A stretch of 64,000 bases of DNA from positions 6,366,269 to 6,430,268 of the forward strand of contig JAQFVV010012423.1 in NCBI GenBank assembly GCA_028023455.1, in the 5' to 3' direction. Positions 1 through 11,640 of the stretch are shown one piece after another; the stretch's first letter is position 1; each line of letters begins with the position of its first letter. This stretch comes from Epiperipatus broadwayi. Lineage: Eukaryota; Onychophora; Udeonychophora; Euonychophora; Peripatidae. The notes under the pieces are model-generated. The model ran no database searches. It had not been told where the DNA came from and saw only the letters and a program-made list of their open reading frames with translations. A program made the translations under genes and the position numbers.

Positions 1-119
1 TGTTAACAATACTAAACCATTAGAACTTAGGAAAGTGAAACATAATAAACATATGATATATCGAAAGATATAATAGGGTTGAGCTAAGGCAAAGAAAACA
101 AATTAACAACATCTTGGGT

Positions 120-305
120 CTGCATATGGTCTGTAATCCCAACGTCATTTCTAGAGCCCCTTTAGGGATATAAAATGAAGGGGCAGTCAATCCCTTATTT
201 GAAATAACTATACCAACACATGGTTTGAAATCCCAGTGTTGCTTCTGGATCCCCTTTAGGGATATGAAAAAAAGGAAGGGATGCTCAATCCCTTATTTAA
301 TAACT
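120..305. repeat. Imperfect tandem duplication, period about 94-98 bp
   Basis: Two units share the block CCCTTTAGGGATAT (near 158 and 252) and the block CAATCCCTTATTT (188 and 286), in the same order and spacing. The offsets are 94 and 98 bases, so the units differ by small indels. CCCTTTAGGG is itself nearly palindromic. I recognise no family and no coding content. Confidence 0.75.
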
Positions 306-3300
306 AAATCAATATACTATAAAAGTATGGCTTTAATCTGCTCAAAGTTTAATGAGCATTATTAATGATTCATCTTATAATGGTCATTTATATCATCACT
401 CAGGGTAAAAAAATAACTACATCTGATGTAATGTAATATGGATCTACCACATATTCTAAATATTATAAACTTATAATTATAATTATTCAACATGATAATA
501 GACAAATCTAATACTAACATTACTTACCACAAATATATAAAGACACTAGAAAAACTATAAAGACACTAGAAAAATGGAATATATAACTACTTGATACATA
601 AAATTTATAACTATCATTATCAATTTGAGAATCACTATAACTATAGCCATTATTACTATTAATTACTTAAGTATTACACATATCAAAGACCATGTTTAAT
701 GCACTTAAATTAACCAAAGTTATATACTACCATTTATTATTATTCAACAATTGTAGCTTTTATCCTAGAAAAAAAAATACTAAGAATAAACCGTAATAGT
801 TTATTGTGAGAAATTGTAACCTTCCTACCTGTGTTCATATTTTAAATATGAATGAAATTTATAATAAATAAGGTTATTTGACCAAATTTATATTTATCAA
901 GTTTCTTTTTTTTTACACAAACCAGTTTTTATATCTGTAATAATAATGTATACAATATTACAATACACTACATATAATATTAATAATAATCAAAAATCAC
1001 TATATAAACTTCTTGTTTCACCCTTCTTCTTATGAAACTAAGAGAATGAAATCTTGATTGCAACCATTTTAAATCTGCAGCATTATATGATTGATAAATG
1101 TTCTTTCCCGCATGGGAGTATATTGCATATTTATTTATTAATTTAAATTATAATCTTAGTACATTGCTTGATTTATGAACAATTGTAGTTTTTATCCATT
1201 AATTTCAGCACTTTGTTGCTCTAGGAATTGAACAAAAAAAAAGTTGAAGATAAACATTGATTCTTATCTTCATCACACATATGGATTTCATAGGCTTTAC
1301 TGAATAATGGGACTATTTAACAATTAACACATTATAAATCCAATTCAATATGATTAACATAATAATTAATATATCAAAATTTAAATTGGCATTTGATTCA
1401 CTTTCACTTGTTACTGGAAGTTGCAAGATGGTGTATTCACATTTGCCCTAATGTAAGTTTTAAGGCAATGCTGAAAATACTTTATATTAAAAGTTTTAAT
1501 AAATATTTTATTAACTTTTATAAATTATTGCTGTGCTTTTATTTAATTGCAATATAACTTTTTTTTTAATTTATTTTTCTCCACATAATAAAATGCAATA
1601 AAAGGCATTAAGTATCTCTTATCATAGGTCTGCTACTTTTGAATTTATTCTGACTAAAAGTACAAAATAATTCTTTTCTCTTTTTTCTTGCTATCCCAAA
1701 TAATTCATAATTATTTTTATAATGCATATAATAAATATAATAATTAAAACAATTATAAAATAAAGAGTAAAATTTCAAGCTTACAAACTTCTGAATTGTT
1801 TTAAATTTGAAGTCCATTTTGGCAGGATTTTTCTTTTAATATGTCTACCGGTTTTAAATGTAAACTTTTGACGATTATCAATTGACAGTAGCAAGGTGTT
1901 TCATTTATGTATGTTAAATAGAGTTCATATTCCATTAGTTGCAAGTTAAAATTCAATTCAATTTCATGTTTGATTCAATTCAAATTTTACGTTTTAATAA
2001 TTTTTCGTTTCTGGTTCTTTATTTTCCCCAGTTTTTGTTATTCGTTCTTCAGTTCAATTTCCTCCCATATCTGTTCTTTTCTATCTGTTCTTTTGAAAAT
2101 CTATCTAGAGGATAATTGTACAAATGAACAGACAACTGATTTATTGTATGTGCATACATTGACATACAATTAATAATTCTCCATCTACAAGCATAAATGA
2201 TAACTAATTAAGCAGTTCAAAACCATTTAAAATTGCAATAAAATATGCTTTATAATTAATTATAAAGATTAATTTAGAGTAACTACAATTTTAAGTCTTT
2301 TTGATTATTATTTAATAATAACAAAATACCAAATATTTTTATACTTTTAATTTAATCATAACATTAATCAATTATTATTCTGATACTATTGAAATTAATA
2401 CATCTGACAGACTGCATATAAAGTCTCATACGCAATCTGGCAGAGGGCCCAGCACACATCTTGAACAGTCCAATTCTTTATTACTCTCAGGAGATTTATA
2501 GATGAAATTTACTTATTTTTATAATACAATTTATCAATCATAACAACACATCATTGATATATTATACCTATTTAATATATTTAATTATTATCAATTAAAA
2601 TTTAAAATTTTAATATATATATATTGTAACCATATATTTTAGTCTAAAATATAATAATTGATGTAACTGGTATAAAAATTTCTCTGTCTTCTTTTGGTGA
2701 TTTGATTGGCTTGATTTGCACTTTGAACAGATTACTCTCTTATATTCAAAATAATTTATTAGAGAGAATGGGTAATATTTTGCCTTACTTGTTGTCTATA
2801 TTATTTTAATAAATTTAAATTGCTTCTTTCCATATACTAATTCATATCAAAATGTTTAACTTTTTAAAAATTTTGACAACACATTAAATTTGGTAAAATA
2901 TTATTAAAAATAATAATAATTTTTATTTGTTTAAAATGGTCTTAAAAATTATTTCCATTGAATAAAAAAAACCATTTGTTCAACTAAATTTAATTATTAA
3001 AAATAAATACAGTAATTACGTATGCGTTTCAATGTAAAAAAAGAAAGGAGCGCGAATTAAAAAAAAAGATCGTCTGATAGTGTTGCTTTTGGGGGGAAAA
3101 AGAAAAGAAAATGGTAAAAGGCAAATGGTGTAAATATGATAAGCTTATTTTAAAATAGTTAACAAGTAAACGGATTACCACAAAGTTTTCTATAAACATA
3201 AAAATAACATAGTGGTATTTAATAATAAGATGAATTGCTAAATTTAAAAGTCTGTTCAAGTCAGCTAGCCAGGTGGATCAAATCGCCAATAATAATTTTC

Positions 3301-4001
3301 CAATATTACATTTGAAATATGTCGGAGCTTTCCAGTTTAAAAGCAGAACTAATTGCAAGATTTTGGTATGTTTTAAAATATTTATTATTCTACAATTTGG
3401 AAAAATTAAATAAGTATTTTAATTACAGAAGTTTTATAAATATGAAAATTTGCTTTTTAAAAAAGAAGAAGTTTAAATTAAAGTAAAATGTTAAGGTTAT
3501 TAACATAGTTTAATATTTCCGTTTATAATTTTAATAAAAAATATAGTGATTGATATTTAACTTTGCAATGCCAGTAATATATTTGCTAGTTAATTTGTTT
3601 ACCATTTGGATAATAAAAACAGTCTTCAAATAATTAATCAAAGCTATTTTCTAATTTTATTGTCAGTTTGGAATGATTAAATTAATTGCTATAATTAGTA
3701 TTCCTAGATTTAAGCGTGGATAAATAAATATTAGCATGGATGTGATAAACTTGGAACAGTTTTAATAGAGAAATGTAGAAATTAATAACTTATGAAAAAA
3801 CATTTTCATTTAAACTCTGCGTGTCATGTTTTGGAATTGTTTCATGTTTATGGAGCCACGTAAAATCGTTAATCTAATAGTGCTTATAATAACTAATACA
3901 AATGGATAAAATTACATATATGGAATTCAACTATAATTGTAGCTATTACTTCATATATTTATTGTTCGACACATCGTACATGGATTTCACGGATCATATT
4001 T
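306..4001. other. AT-rich DNA, no gene recognised
   Basis: Only short reading frames of 60-76 codons occur (for example 1608-1817 and 3029-3259). They are rich in F, I, K, N and Y and show no domain. A TGTAAC-like motif beside a TA run sits near 2620. I see no RNA gene and no clear mobile element. Confidence 0.5.
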
Positions 4002-4002
4002 G

Positions 4003-4130
4003 TAGTTATAAAATGCTATACAATTTAATTTGTGATACACACACCTGCTAGAATTCATGTATTGAACTATAAAATGCTATACATTTAATTTATATCACAC
4101 ACACACCTGTTAGATTTTATGTATTTGATG
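4003..4130. repeat. 62-bp tandem duplication
   Basis: The phrase TATAAAATGCTATACA recurs at 4007 and 4069. In each unit it is followed by TTTAATTT, a CA run, and an ACCTGYTAGA block. The period is 62 bases. It is a local duplication without coding content. Confidence 0.7.
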
Positions 4131-4560
4131 AATAATGCATTACTTTAATTTTATCATTATATGAACTTGCATGTGAAGTTCATAAGTTATATTTTATTAA
4201 GTTTAAATTAATAGGGGTTGAATAAAATATTTATTCAAGAGAATAGCGCTTGTGAAAAAGCTTGAAAAGTACTAAATGAATTTATGAGATGTATCAATTT
4301 TTCATGAGGTATTTTGTGAGTCTTTCCAGATTTCTATTCCTATACTAATATTACTTATATTATATTACATATGTTTTATTTTAAGCAAGATAAGTTAGTA
4401 CATTAGTTGTCCTGATTAGTGTAACATTTTATTATGCAAGAACCCACATTTGCTAAAATGTTAGTGTTTTCTGAATGGTCAGAATAACTGAGGAGGATGA
4501 TTTTGCACTTTAATGTGAAGTAAATAGTAATGTTGTTTTATAATGATAAAAGGCATTAAT

Positions 4561-4640
4561 CTGTGCTGGTGGTTAATCCGCAGATTACTTAATTGCCATT
4601 TTTTGTATTTTACACTCATTCCTGTGCTGGTGGTTAATCC
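4561..4640. repeat. Spaced direct repeat of 19 bp, offset 61
   Basis: CTGTGCTGGTGGTTAATCC occurs exactly at 4561-4579 and 4622-4640. Weaker relatives (ATCCAC near 4687 and 4734, in inverted sense) suggest a decayed larger array. Function is unknown. Confidence 0.7.
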
Positions 4641-6885
4641 ATGGAATTGTGTAATTATACTTATTACTTTATGATGGTGTATAAATCCACAAAGCGTTTA
4701 GTGTTATTTAATTCCTATGTGTAGATGAATGCATCCACAGGAATATGGTTTTACTTCATAGATATAAGTTGGGCAAAGTATTTTAGTTATTCTGCTAAAT
4801 CATCTTCTTCCATTTGTAAGTATAATTTATAAGTTAGATCATTAAATTGTAGCAGGACATTCTATTCAAGTTGCCTCATAATAATTAACTGTTGGTTGAT
4901 TATTATTTACCTGAATGTAAGTTTAAATTTTCACTTTATTTAATGATTGCATTATAGCTAAATCCTACAGATATAATATTATTTATTATATTATTATAAG
5001 TTTACGGTATAGATTTAGTGAATCTGGAAATGACATTAGATGTTTCATGAGTTGATGTTGAATTTAGTATAATTTCCTCAATACATTCATTATATCAAAT
5101 TGAAATATAAGGTATGATTAGGTTTTTAAAAACCGTACCTATGATATGTTATTGAAGAAAGTCGATGGAATTATAATTTATTTATTTTATTTGTTTATTT
5201 ATGTCTTTAATTATAACATTAGAATTAATTACTTATTATTCATAAATATGTAAATAAACGTTGATTTATAATTAAACTTACTGTGCCGTTGCTATTTGTC
5301 ATTCGTAAAATCAGAAATCATAAACGTTGGATAGAGCATATATTGAAGTACATACTATCGTCAACATGATATAAGAGTTTAGTGATATTTTGAGAAAACA
5401 TTTGGATGCTTTTCGTCTTTGGTAGTTTATGATGTGTAAGGTACAATAAAATCCCATTTACCTTTTCCATCATTTTAGCTTTGCGTAGTTGATTCTAGTA
5501 TACAATATAAATTGATTATTAAACCTGTAAACAGATTTACCAAATAATGACATGATTGAATATATTTACTTAACGTTTTTAAATTGTCATTTGTCAGTAT
5601 AATAAGAGTCTCAGTGATATAGTAAACTATAAAAAAAGAACCCAAGTATTTATGTTTATTTATTGCAAAGCTTTACCTGGACTAGCATTTGTATTAAAAA
5701 TCATATAGATGGTTTAAAATTTCATAATCTTATGTAGTTCCACAAATTATGCCATCTTGTACATGGTCGGCCATCGGGTCTCATACAATGAAAATCGCAA
5801 ATTAAGGTTTGAAAGATAATAACATTACATACTTATAATTTGTTTAATGTATTTTATCATACTACTATAATAGGTCTTTGCGGTACACCCTGGCTGCGAT
5901 CAAATTAAATCATAAAAAGTTTATGTTATATTATTGGTTTGGTCTGTGGTAAGTTGCTCCAGATGTTGGTTGTGGTCTTTGGTGCATAATATGATGGCAT
6001 GATATGCTTTTGGTTACAGCTCTTAATAACTGACAATGTGCAGCGGGAATTGATCGGTGATCGAGGTTACAATTCTTAGCGCATTTATGTTTTGGTGATA
6101 TTATGTAGTTGGGACAACAATCGAACGGTTACAATATATATATAATATTTAGATTATCTGCCTGTAAATGTAAAAATCCGAAAGATGTAAATAAATTAAA
6201 TTATTATTAGCATTAAAAAATTAATTACACTACTGTCAAAATTTGAGATGGTGAAAATGCAAAAATAATCAGAAATTTTTATATTGATACTTTGATTGAA
6301 GTTTTAAATTCAGTTTGTGATTAGTAGATCTGTTTGCATTGTCTGTCAATAATATATATCTAAAAAATACATTAATTACAGATATTCAAAATTAATATAA
6401 TTTAAAATCATAGATATTTTTAAAATGGGATACTGTTTCTTCCCTATGATATATAGAAAAAAGTTTGTTCAAATAGTTTTGCATTTGAAGTATTAGGCTC
6501 CCATAGAATCAAAGTCCTGAATTAAGCATGATTAGTAAGTGTTGGTGTGTATAAAAATAACTTCTAAGCATAGGTGATTTATCTATGCTATTAAAACACT
6601 TATTGATGGATGAGTGCAAGGAAATTAATACCAATAGTGCATGTCTGAAAGATTGTTTTCTTCTCACATGATTTACATATATATCTAATACATTAATTAT
6701 ATATATTACAGTAAGTAATAATTAATATGTCATTTAAAATTGAATTCATATATAGATAAATCTTATCAAAAAGGGAATTGTAAAATCCCTGAATATTAAA
6801 AAATAAAAAATAAGTAGAGTTAAAAAATATTTTATAGTAAATGCTTTTATTTGTCATGTACTAAAAATCAAAAAATAATAGGTTT
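4641..6885. other. AT-rich DNA; possible LTR 3' end near 6133
   Basis: No gene is recognised. A less AT-rich patch (about 5880-6133) ends in CGAACGGTTACA followed directly by a TA run. The LTR-like repeat ending at 25785 also ends in GTTACA next to a TA run. This may be the 3' end of a decayed LTR, but no matching start was found, so it is only a suggestion. Confidence 0.3.
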
Positions 6886-6892
6886 TTTAACC

Positions 6893-7025
6893 ACAACTGG
6901 AATTTTTAGATTGAACATGAAATAAAAGTGTGGGGGTCCAGAAATTAATAATCTCCATATTATATGACCCCCCCCCCACTCACACACTTTTATTTTAAGT
7001 TAATCTAAAAAACCCAATTGTTGTT
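6893..7025. mobile_element. Hairpin-forming MITE-like element
   Basis: The left arm (about 6893-6938) contains TTTTTAGATTGAACATGAAA followed by a TAAAAGTGTG block. The right arm (about 6967-7025) holds the imperfect reverse complement, with a spacer of about 30 bases that includes a C run at 6968-6977. A related arm sequence is visible near 13090. There is no ORF. It abuts the 3' edge of the decayed RTE LINE, so it may have interrupted it. I could not fix a target duplication. Confidence 0.6.
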
Positions 7026-7050
7026 GAAGAAACAATTATTTTTTTGTTTT

Positions 7051-7948
7051 TTAGTGCATATTAATCTTCCTAGTATCATTATGTAATCTAATTGTTGCTT
7101 TTGCATTTTTATAAATATCCTTCAAAATATGACAATATCCTGGATCTATACCTTGATGATCTAATACTTTAACCACTGAAACAAGTCTTATAGAATCAAA
7201 TGCCTTTTTATAATCTACAAATCCAAAGTATAATGACAATTCATTTTTCTTGGTCCTTTCTCTAACTAGCTTGTTTTTTTTTTTGGTTGGTTAAAATTCA
7301 AAGTTCACTGCAGATGAGTTGTAATTATTTTCATAAAGATTTTATATAAAACTGATATAAGACTGATAGGTCTCTTTTTCTAAATATTAATATTATCACT
7401 GCATTCTTGCAATCATCTGGTATGTTTTTATCACTTAGACATTTGGTATATAACTTTGCCAAAAAAACTTCTGTTTCTCCACCTGCTTTTTTTAATATAT
7501 CAATTATAATTTCATCATTCTTTGAAGCTTTTTCTTTCTTTATAAATTTAATTGTATGTCTCACTTCATTTAAAATCTTGGCAATTCAGAAGATATAGTA
7601 GTTATAGGAGGTACTTTTTTTTGTTCTTTATTGCTATATAATTATTGATAGAACTCTTTTATACATTTCATGATGTCATCTCTCTTTTAGTAATAGTTCC
7701 ATCTTTTTTTATTGCAGAAATAAATTTCTAATAATACCAAAATGTTGTTTTACACTCTTGAGACTTTTATTCTCTTCTATAGCTTTCCTTGCTAATTCAC
7801 AATTAAACTTTCTTGTATTGTTATCAACTCTTTTTTGCCCCACATTACAAAATTTGAGATATTCAATCCTTCTTAATATATCTTTTTTTTTCATATTACT
7901 CCTTTTCTTCATAAATTCTCTAGTCTCAGTAGAAAGTTTATTGATCAA
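7051..7948 (-). pseudogene. RTE reverse transcriptase, N-terminal part, broken
   Basis: Three minus-strand pieces line up in order. 7948-7709 is the linker (STETREFMKK, then KAIEENKSLKSVKQHF). 7564-7331 is the fingers region (KASKNDEIIIDILKKAGG and IPDDCKNAVIILI, followed in another frame by a PISLI-like motif). 7239-7051 contains FVDYKKAFDS, which carries the first catalytic aspartate of the palm. The order matches RTE-type LINEs. Frameshifts separate the pieces, and the second catalytic motif is absent because the copy ends. Confidence 0.75.
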
Positions 7949-8099
7949 TTGCTGCTTTTTTGTACAAGTTATCTTTGTTATAGTTTTTAAAAGTATATCA
8001 CTTGTATTCTTATTGAATTTATTAAAATTTAAATTATGTTCAAAATCTGTTAATATTTGAAAATGGTTTGCAAGTTCTAATTTAAATTTATTAGAATGT

Positions 8100-8770
8100 T
8101 TCTGAAGATTAGGAATATCAACTGTGAATATTGTTTTTCTTAATAATTTTTTTCTTTCTAGTTTTATATTAACATGTATCTTACATCTTACTAATTGATG
8201 AACATTCCTGTGTTGAATTTATTAAGAACATTACAATTTTGAAATACATATTTTCTGCTAGTCAAAACCTTCATTTGGGTGTTTCCATATCCATTTGCAT
8301 TTAACATTTTTCTCAAAAAAAGAATTCATAATATAAAGTTTGTTTTTTGCAAACTCCACAAGTCTATGTCCTCGTTCTCATTTCTATCACCATATCCAAA
8401 TTTATCTACAGTACTTTCATCTTTTATTCATATAAAAATCCTCTACTTCTAACTTGTTGGGGCATAAACCTGAATTAGCTGCATTTAATATCTGCTATTA
8501 AGTTGAATAACTAATTTTTCCACTCTGTCTGATACACCATCAATCTCCACAATGTTGATCATTCACTTTTTGTTTATAATGAATCCTATTTCATTTGTAT
8601 TTCGAATGTTTTTTCCTTTGTAATACAGTACATGGTCACTTTTTAAATCATCTCTTCACCTTTTCTTCTAATTTCACAAAGTCCAGTAATGTACCAATTA
8701 ATATGAGACAGTTCTTCCAATTCTTGCAATTTTCCTTTTCTTGAAAATGATCTGAAATTGTAATCACCTA
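8100..8770 (-). pseudogene. RTE APE endonuclease remnant
   Basis: In minus-strand frames I can read FGYGDRNENE (near 8390) and HQLVRCKIHVNIKLE followed by KKLLRKTIFTVDIPNLQ (8210-8100). These correspond to YGTRNERG and SDHRLVRC with its downstream basic stretch in the intact endonuclease at 54.3-54.9 kb. In full-length elements this domain nicks target DNA to prime reverse transcription. The SDH active-site triplet has been lost here (reads NVH), and the frame is broken in several places. Confidence 0.7.
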
Positions 8771-9010
8771 AATAAAAGGTCATCATGAAATTACATTTGA
8801 CTCAACTGATATTTCAGTTAAGAACTATTAGACAACTGAGAAGAAAGACCATGGTTGTTCTTGATCTTAAACCCCAAAGTAAAAACCATCCATGTTTATC
8901 CACATAGTAATAACAGCTGCAATGACAAGAACATATGGAATGTACATTAGTTAACAGCAAATTCCTTTCTACAGCCATGGATAAATTAGATGGATATAAA
9001 TATAAATGAT

Positions 9011-10190
9011 TGGGATAATCTGTCTATAAATTGATTAACAATAAAATTCAGAGAAAATATAAGGCTTCTAAGTTTTATACTTTCTAAAATAATTATCATG
9101 TGATGTTCAGTGGTTTAAAATAATTATCCCTAGTACAAAAAATATCTTTACTCAGAAAGTAAAAAACAAACTGCTTTTACTTTTTTGTGAAGCATAAAAT
9201 ATATCTACTAATATGTGTTGTGTTCCAGTTTGGACCAATTTCAAGTATTGCTTTTCTTGGTAGCCCCATTATTTATTTACTTTTCCTAATTTATTAGTAG
9301 ATTTGTGTCATGTTTTTTTCTATCAATCCTAAATTTTCATTTTTCATAAACCAAACTGATTTTAATAATCATATATGTGGTATATAAATTTATCAACTAG
9401 ATTAATATTATGCTGCTCTATCAGTGTATTTGCTATTGTAAGACATTCTATTTCATCATAGCCTGTTTACCAGCAGTTTACAGTCTCTTGAGGATTTCTC
9501 ATAACAACAATAAAATCTTTTAATATATTCTTTTTCTATAGTTAATCAGAATCAAAGGTCTAGTTGTAATTAATTTGACTTGTTTGTGATATTCTATAGA
9601 TTCTTGTTATCTAAGGTCATATCAACAATATCTCTAGTTCTTCAACCTTTCAACAACTCTTTTAATATAAGCTCTAGTTTGCATTGAATGATTTTCAAAA
9701 TTGCACTTGCATGTAATAATGCATATGGGTATAATAATTTTTGTATTCCGAAGTTTCCCAGATAAATTGTCATAATTTGAACAGTACTTTCATTGATTTT
9801 TTTTTCCAGTCTTTTGCAAGATTTCAGTTACAATAACTCATCATTTTTAGTAATCTTTTTGTTTGGAAATCATCTCAAGACTGTATGACATTTTAAATTA
9901 TTAAAAATTCTTCATGTAGAATATTTGATCATAAATATCTTTATAACATCAGTTTTTTTTATGTCTTCCATCTGAATAATGTTTGTTAATTTGTTTATAA
10001 TCTATCCAAAACGTTTTAGTCTTATAACTATTTTTTTAAAAAACTGAATTTTTTTATTTGTTACTTATTTTGTAAAAAGAAATCAGTTTGAAAGCAAGTT
10101 ATTCCTGGATATTTGTCTTAATGAATTGGAATTTGTTCACTTCTATATGTAAAATTATTTAATTTTATTTAAAAGGCATCATCATCACAT
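9011..10190. other. AT-rich DNA, possible LINE-derived spacer
   Basis: No intact frame. The stretch lies between the 3' end of one RTE remnant (10.2-10.8 kb) and the 5' leader of the next (9.0 kb), both on the minus strand, so some of it may be decayed LINE sequence. I could read no diagnostic motif in it. Confidence 0.35.
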
Positions 10191-10199
10191 TTAACCATT

Positions 10200-10800
10200 A
10201 TTGATTTATTACAGTATTAAGATCTTTTCAAGTTTAATCCAGTTTTTCTGATCCATAACTTCATTTAATCAGAAATGATCTCCTTCTAGTTTTTTTAATA
10301 ATTTTTTGGGATCCATTTTACAACATTAATTGTTCATTTATTATCATCCCTTTTAGCAATATGTGCATCTGAGCTCCATTTCCCTTTCCTAATTCTGTCA
10401 ATGATAAAATAATGATACCTGTTTGTTATCTCATTCAAGTATTTAATTTTTCATTTCTTCTTATTTTTAACATTCATCTTTCCATACTTTATTGAGTGAT
10501 CTAAAGTCTCTGTAATGTTTTTCTATTTATTTGTAGAACAGTCGGTTAAATATCTTCAGTTTAAAAAACACAAGCATATTTGATAATGAATAATAATCTC
10601 TAATCTAATGAATGATTAATAAAAATTATTAATATAAACATATTTGCTTTAAATATTTTTACCAAAATCATTTTATTTAAGTTTAATTTTAAGATCAATT
10701 TTATTCACTTTTTCCCCATCCCTATTAATAATCAGACCAAGGTATTTATAGTAATTGATTTCTAATCCATGATTATCATTTTTTATTTATCAACTAAATA
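10200..10800 (-). pseudogene. RTE LINE C-terminal remnant
   Basis: On the minus strand near 10785-10690 the frame reads YKYLGLIINRDGEKV, the conserved motif after the palm in LINE reverse transcriptases. Downstream (10470-10330) it reads IIDRIRKGKWSSDAHIAKRD and then WIPKN. A final W-rich tail near 10260 ends in a DQKNWIKL-like block. This order (KYLG, R-x-KGKW, W-x-P, terminal tryptophans) is the usual RTE C-terminus. It lies upstream in minus orientation of the copy at 7.0-9.0 kb, so it is a separate insertion. Several stops break it. Confidence 0.7.
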
Positions 10801-11536
10801 ATATTTATTTAATCTAGACATTGTAATAGTTTTCTATCATAGCTTTGACTTTTTATTTAATAATAGTTTTCCATTAAAATAAATAATAAAAAATATTATT
10901 TAAGACGCACTTACATTTTTATAAAAATTTTGGTCTTATAAGAAAATATTAAATTAATAATTCTGCATTTGATAGTATCGACACCTAAAATTGATAATGT
11001 TGAAAAAAAAAATTACGCAATACATGTGTAATAAATACAGTTAATCAAATTTATAATCAAAAGTTAATTAGTAATAACTTGAATTTTAAATTATTAATAT
11101 TAACTATAAATTCAATAAAAAAATAAACTACAGAATTAGAGTGCATTTTTGTCATTTAAATTCTTTGAAGAATGACGCTTTGTGTCTCTCAATAAAAAAT
11201 TTAATTAAAAAGCTTTCAGTTGCAATTTAAATAAAAAAACGTAGTTAAATATTGATCTGTTAAAATCCGACTTCGTTCTTTAATTAAAATATTTCAATTA
11301 CTCAAATCAATTTTTGAATGTAAAAACTTATTTAAGGTATAATTAAATGAATTGCTTGACTTATATAAATTTATGGCATGAAAGTCAATATTCCAAATAC
11401 CTATATATTATATTACAAGAATAAAAATTATTATTGATTAATAATTAAGTACAGATATTTCTATAATAGAATATTAACTTTTATAATTATTCAAAATTTG
11501 AAGATCATCATTATATTAAAATATAAATTAGACAAA
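10801..11536. other. AT-rich DNA, nothing recognised
   Basis: Extremely A+T-rich sequence with no coding potential, RNA gene or clear repeat visible. Confidence 0.4.
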
Positions 11537-11640
11537 TTTTTTTTTTTTTTTTAAGTGTCATAGCATCGGCCGGGACGCGAACCCGCAACCCGGGCAACTG
11601 CCTGCAAGTGCAAGGCAGTCGCGCTGACCTCTCGACCATC
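11537..11640 (-). mobile_element. Short tRNA-derived SINE or tRNA retropseudogene
   Basis: This GC-rich island of about 90 bp stands out sharply from its surroundings. On the minus strand it has a tRNA-like A box (TGGTCGAGAGGTCAGC), an anticodon-like stem ACTGCCT...AGGCAGT, and a B box GGGTTCGCGTCCC. It ends in an A tail of 16 (T run at 11537-11552). There is no acceptor stem partner, so it is not a functional tRNA. A pol III promoter followed by a poly(A) tail is the structure of a minimal SINE. The high GC content suggests a young insertion. Confidence 0.75.

Larger units (their letters stand above)
7045..9010 (-). mobile_element. RTE-type LINE, 3'-truncated and decayed
   Basis: Read on the minus strand, the order is a 5' leader (about 9010-8780), an APE-type endonuclease (about 8770-8100), a linker, then the N-terminal part of a reverse transcriptase (to 7051). 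The leader and endonuclease match the better copy at 53.87-55.86 kb segment by segment; both have a block reading TTTAAGATCAAGAA followed by ACCATGGTCTTTCTTCTC. The copy stops after the first palm motif and lacks the YADD region and C-terminus. Frameshifts and stops are frequent, so it is a dead copy. The RTE assignment rests on the endonuclease and RT wording, not on a search. Confidence 0.8.

Noticed and set aside
11550-11640. Functional tRNA gene
   Set aside because: No acceptor stem pairing, and a poly(A) tail follows, as in a SINE.
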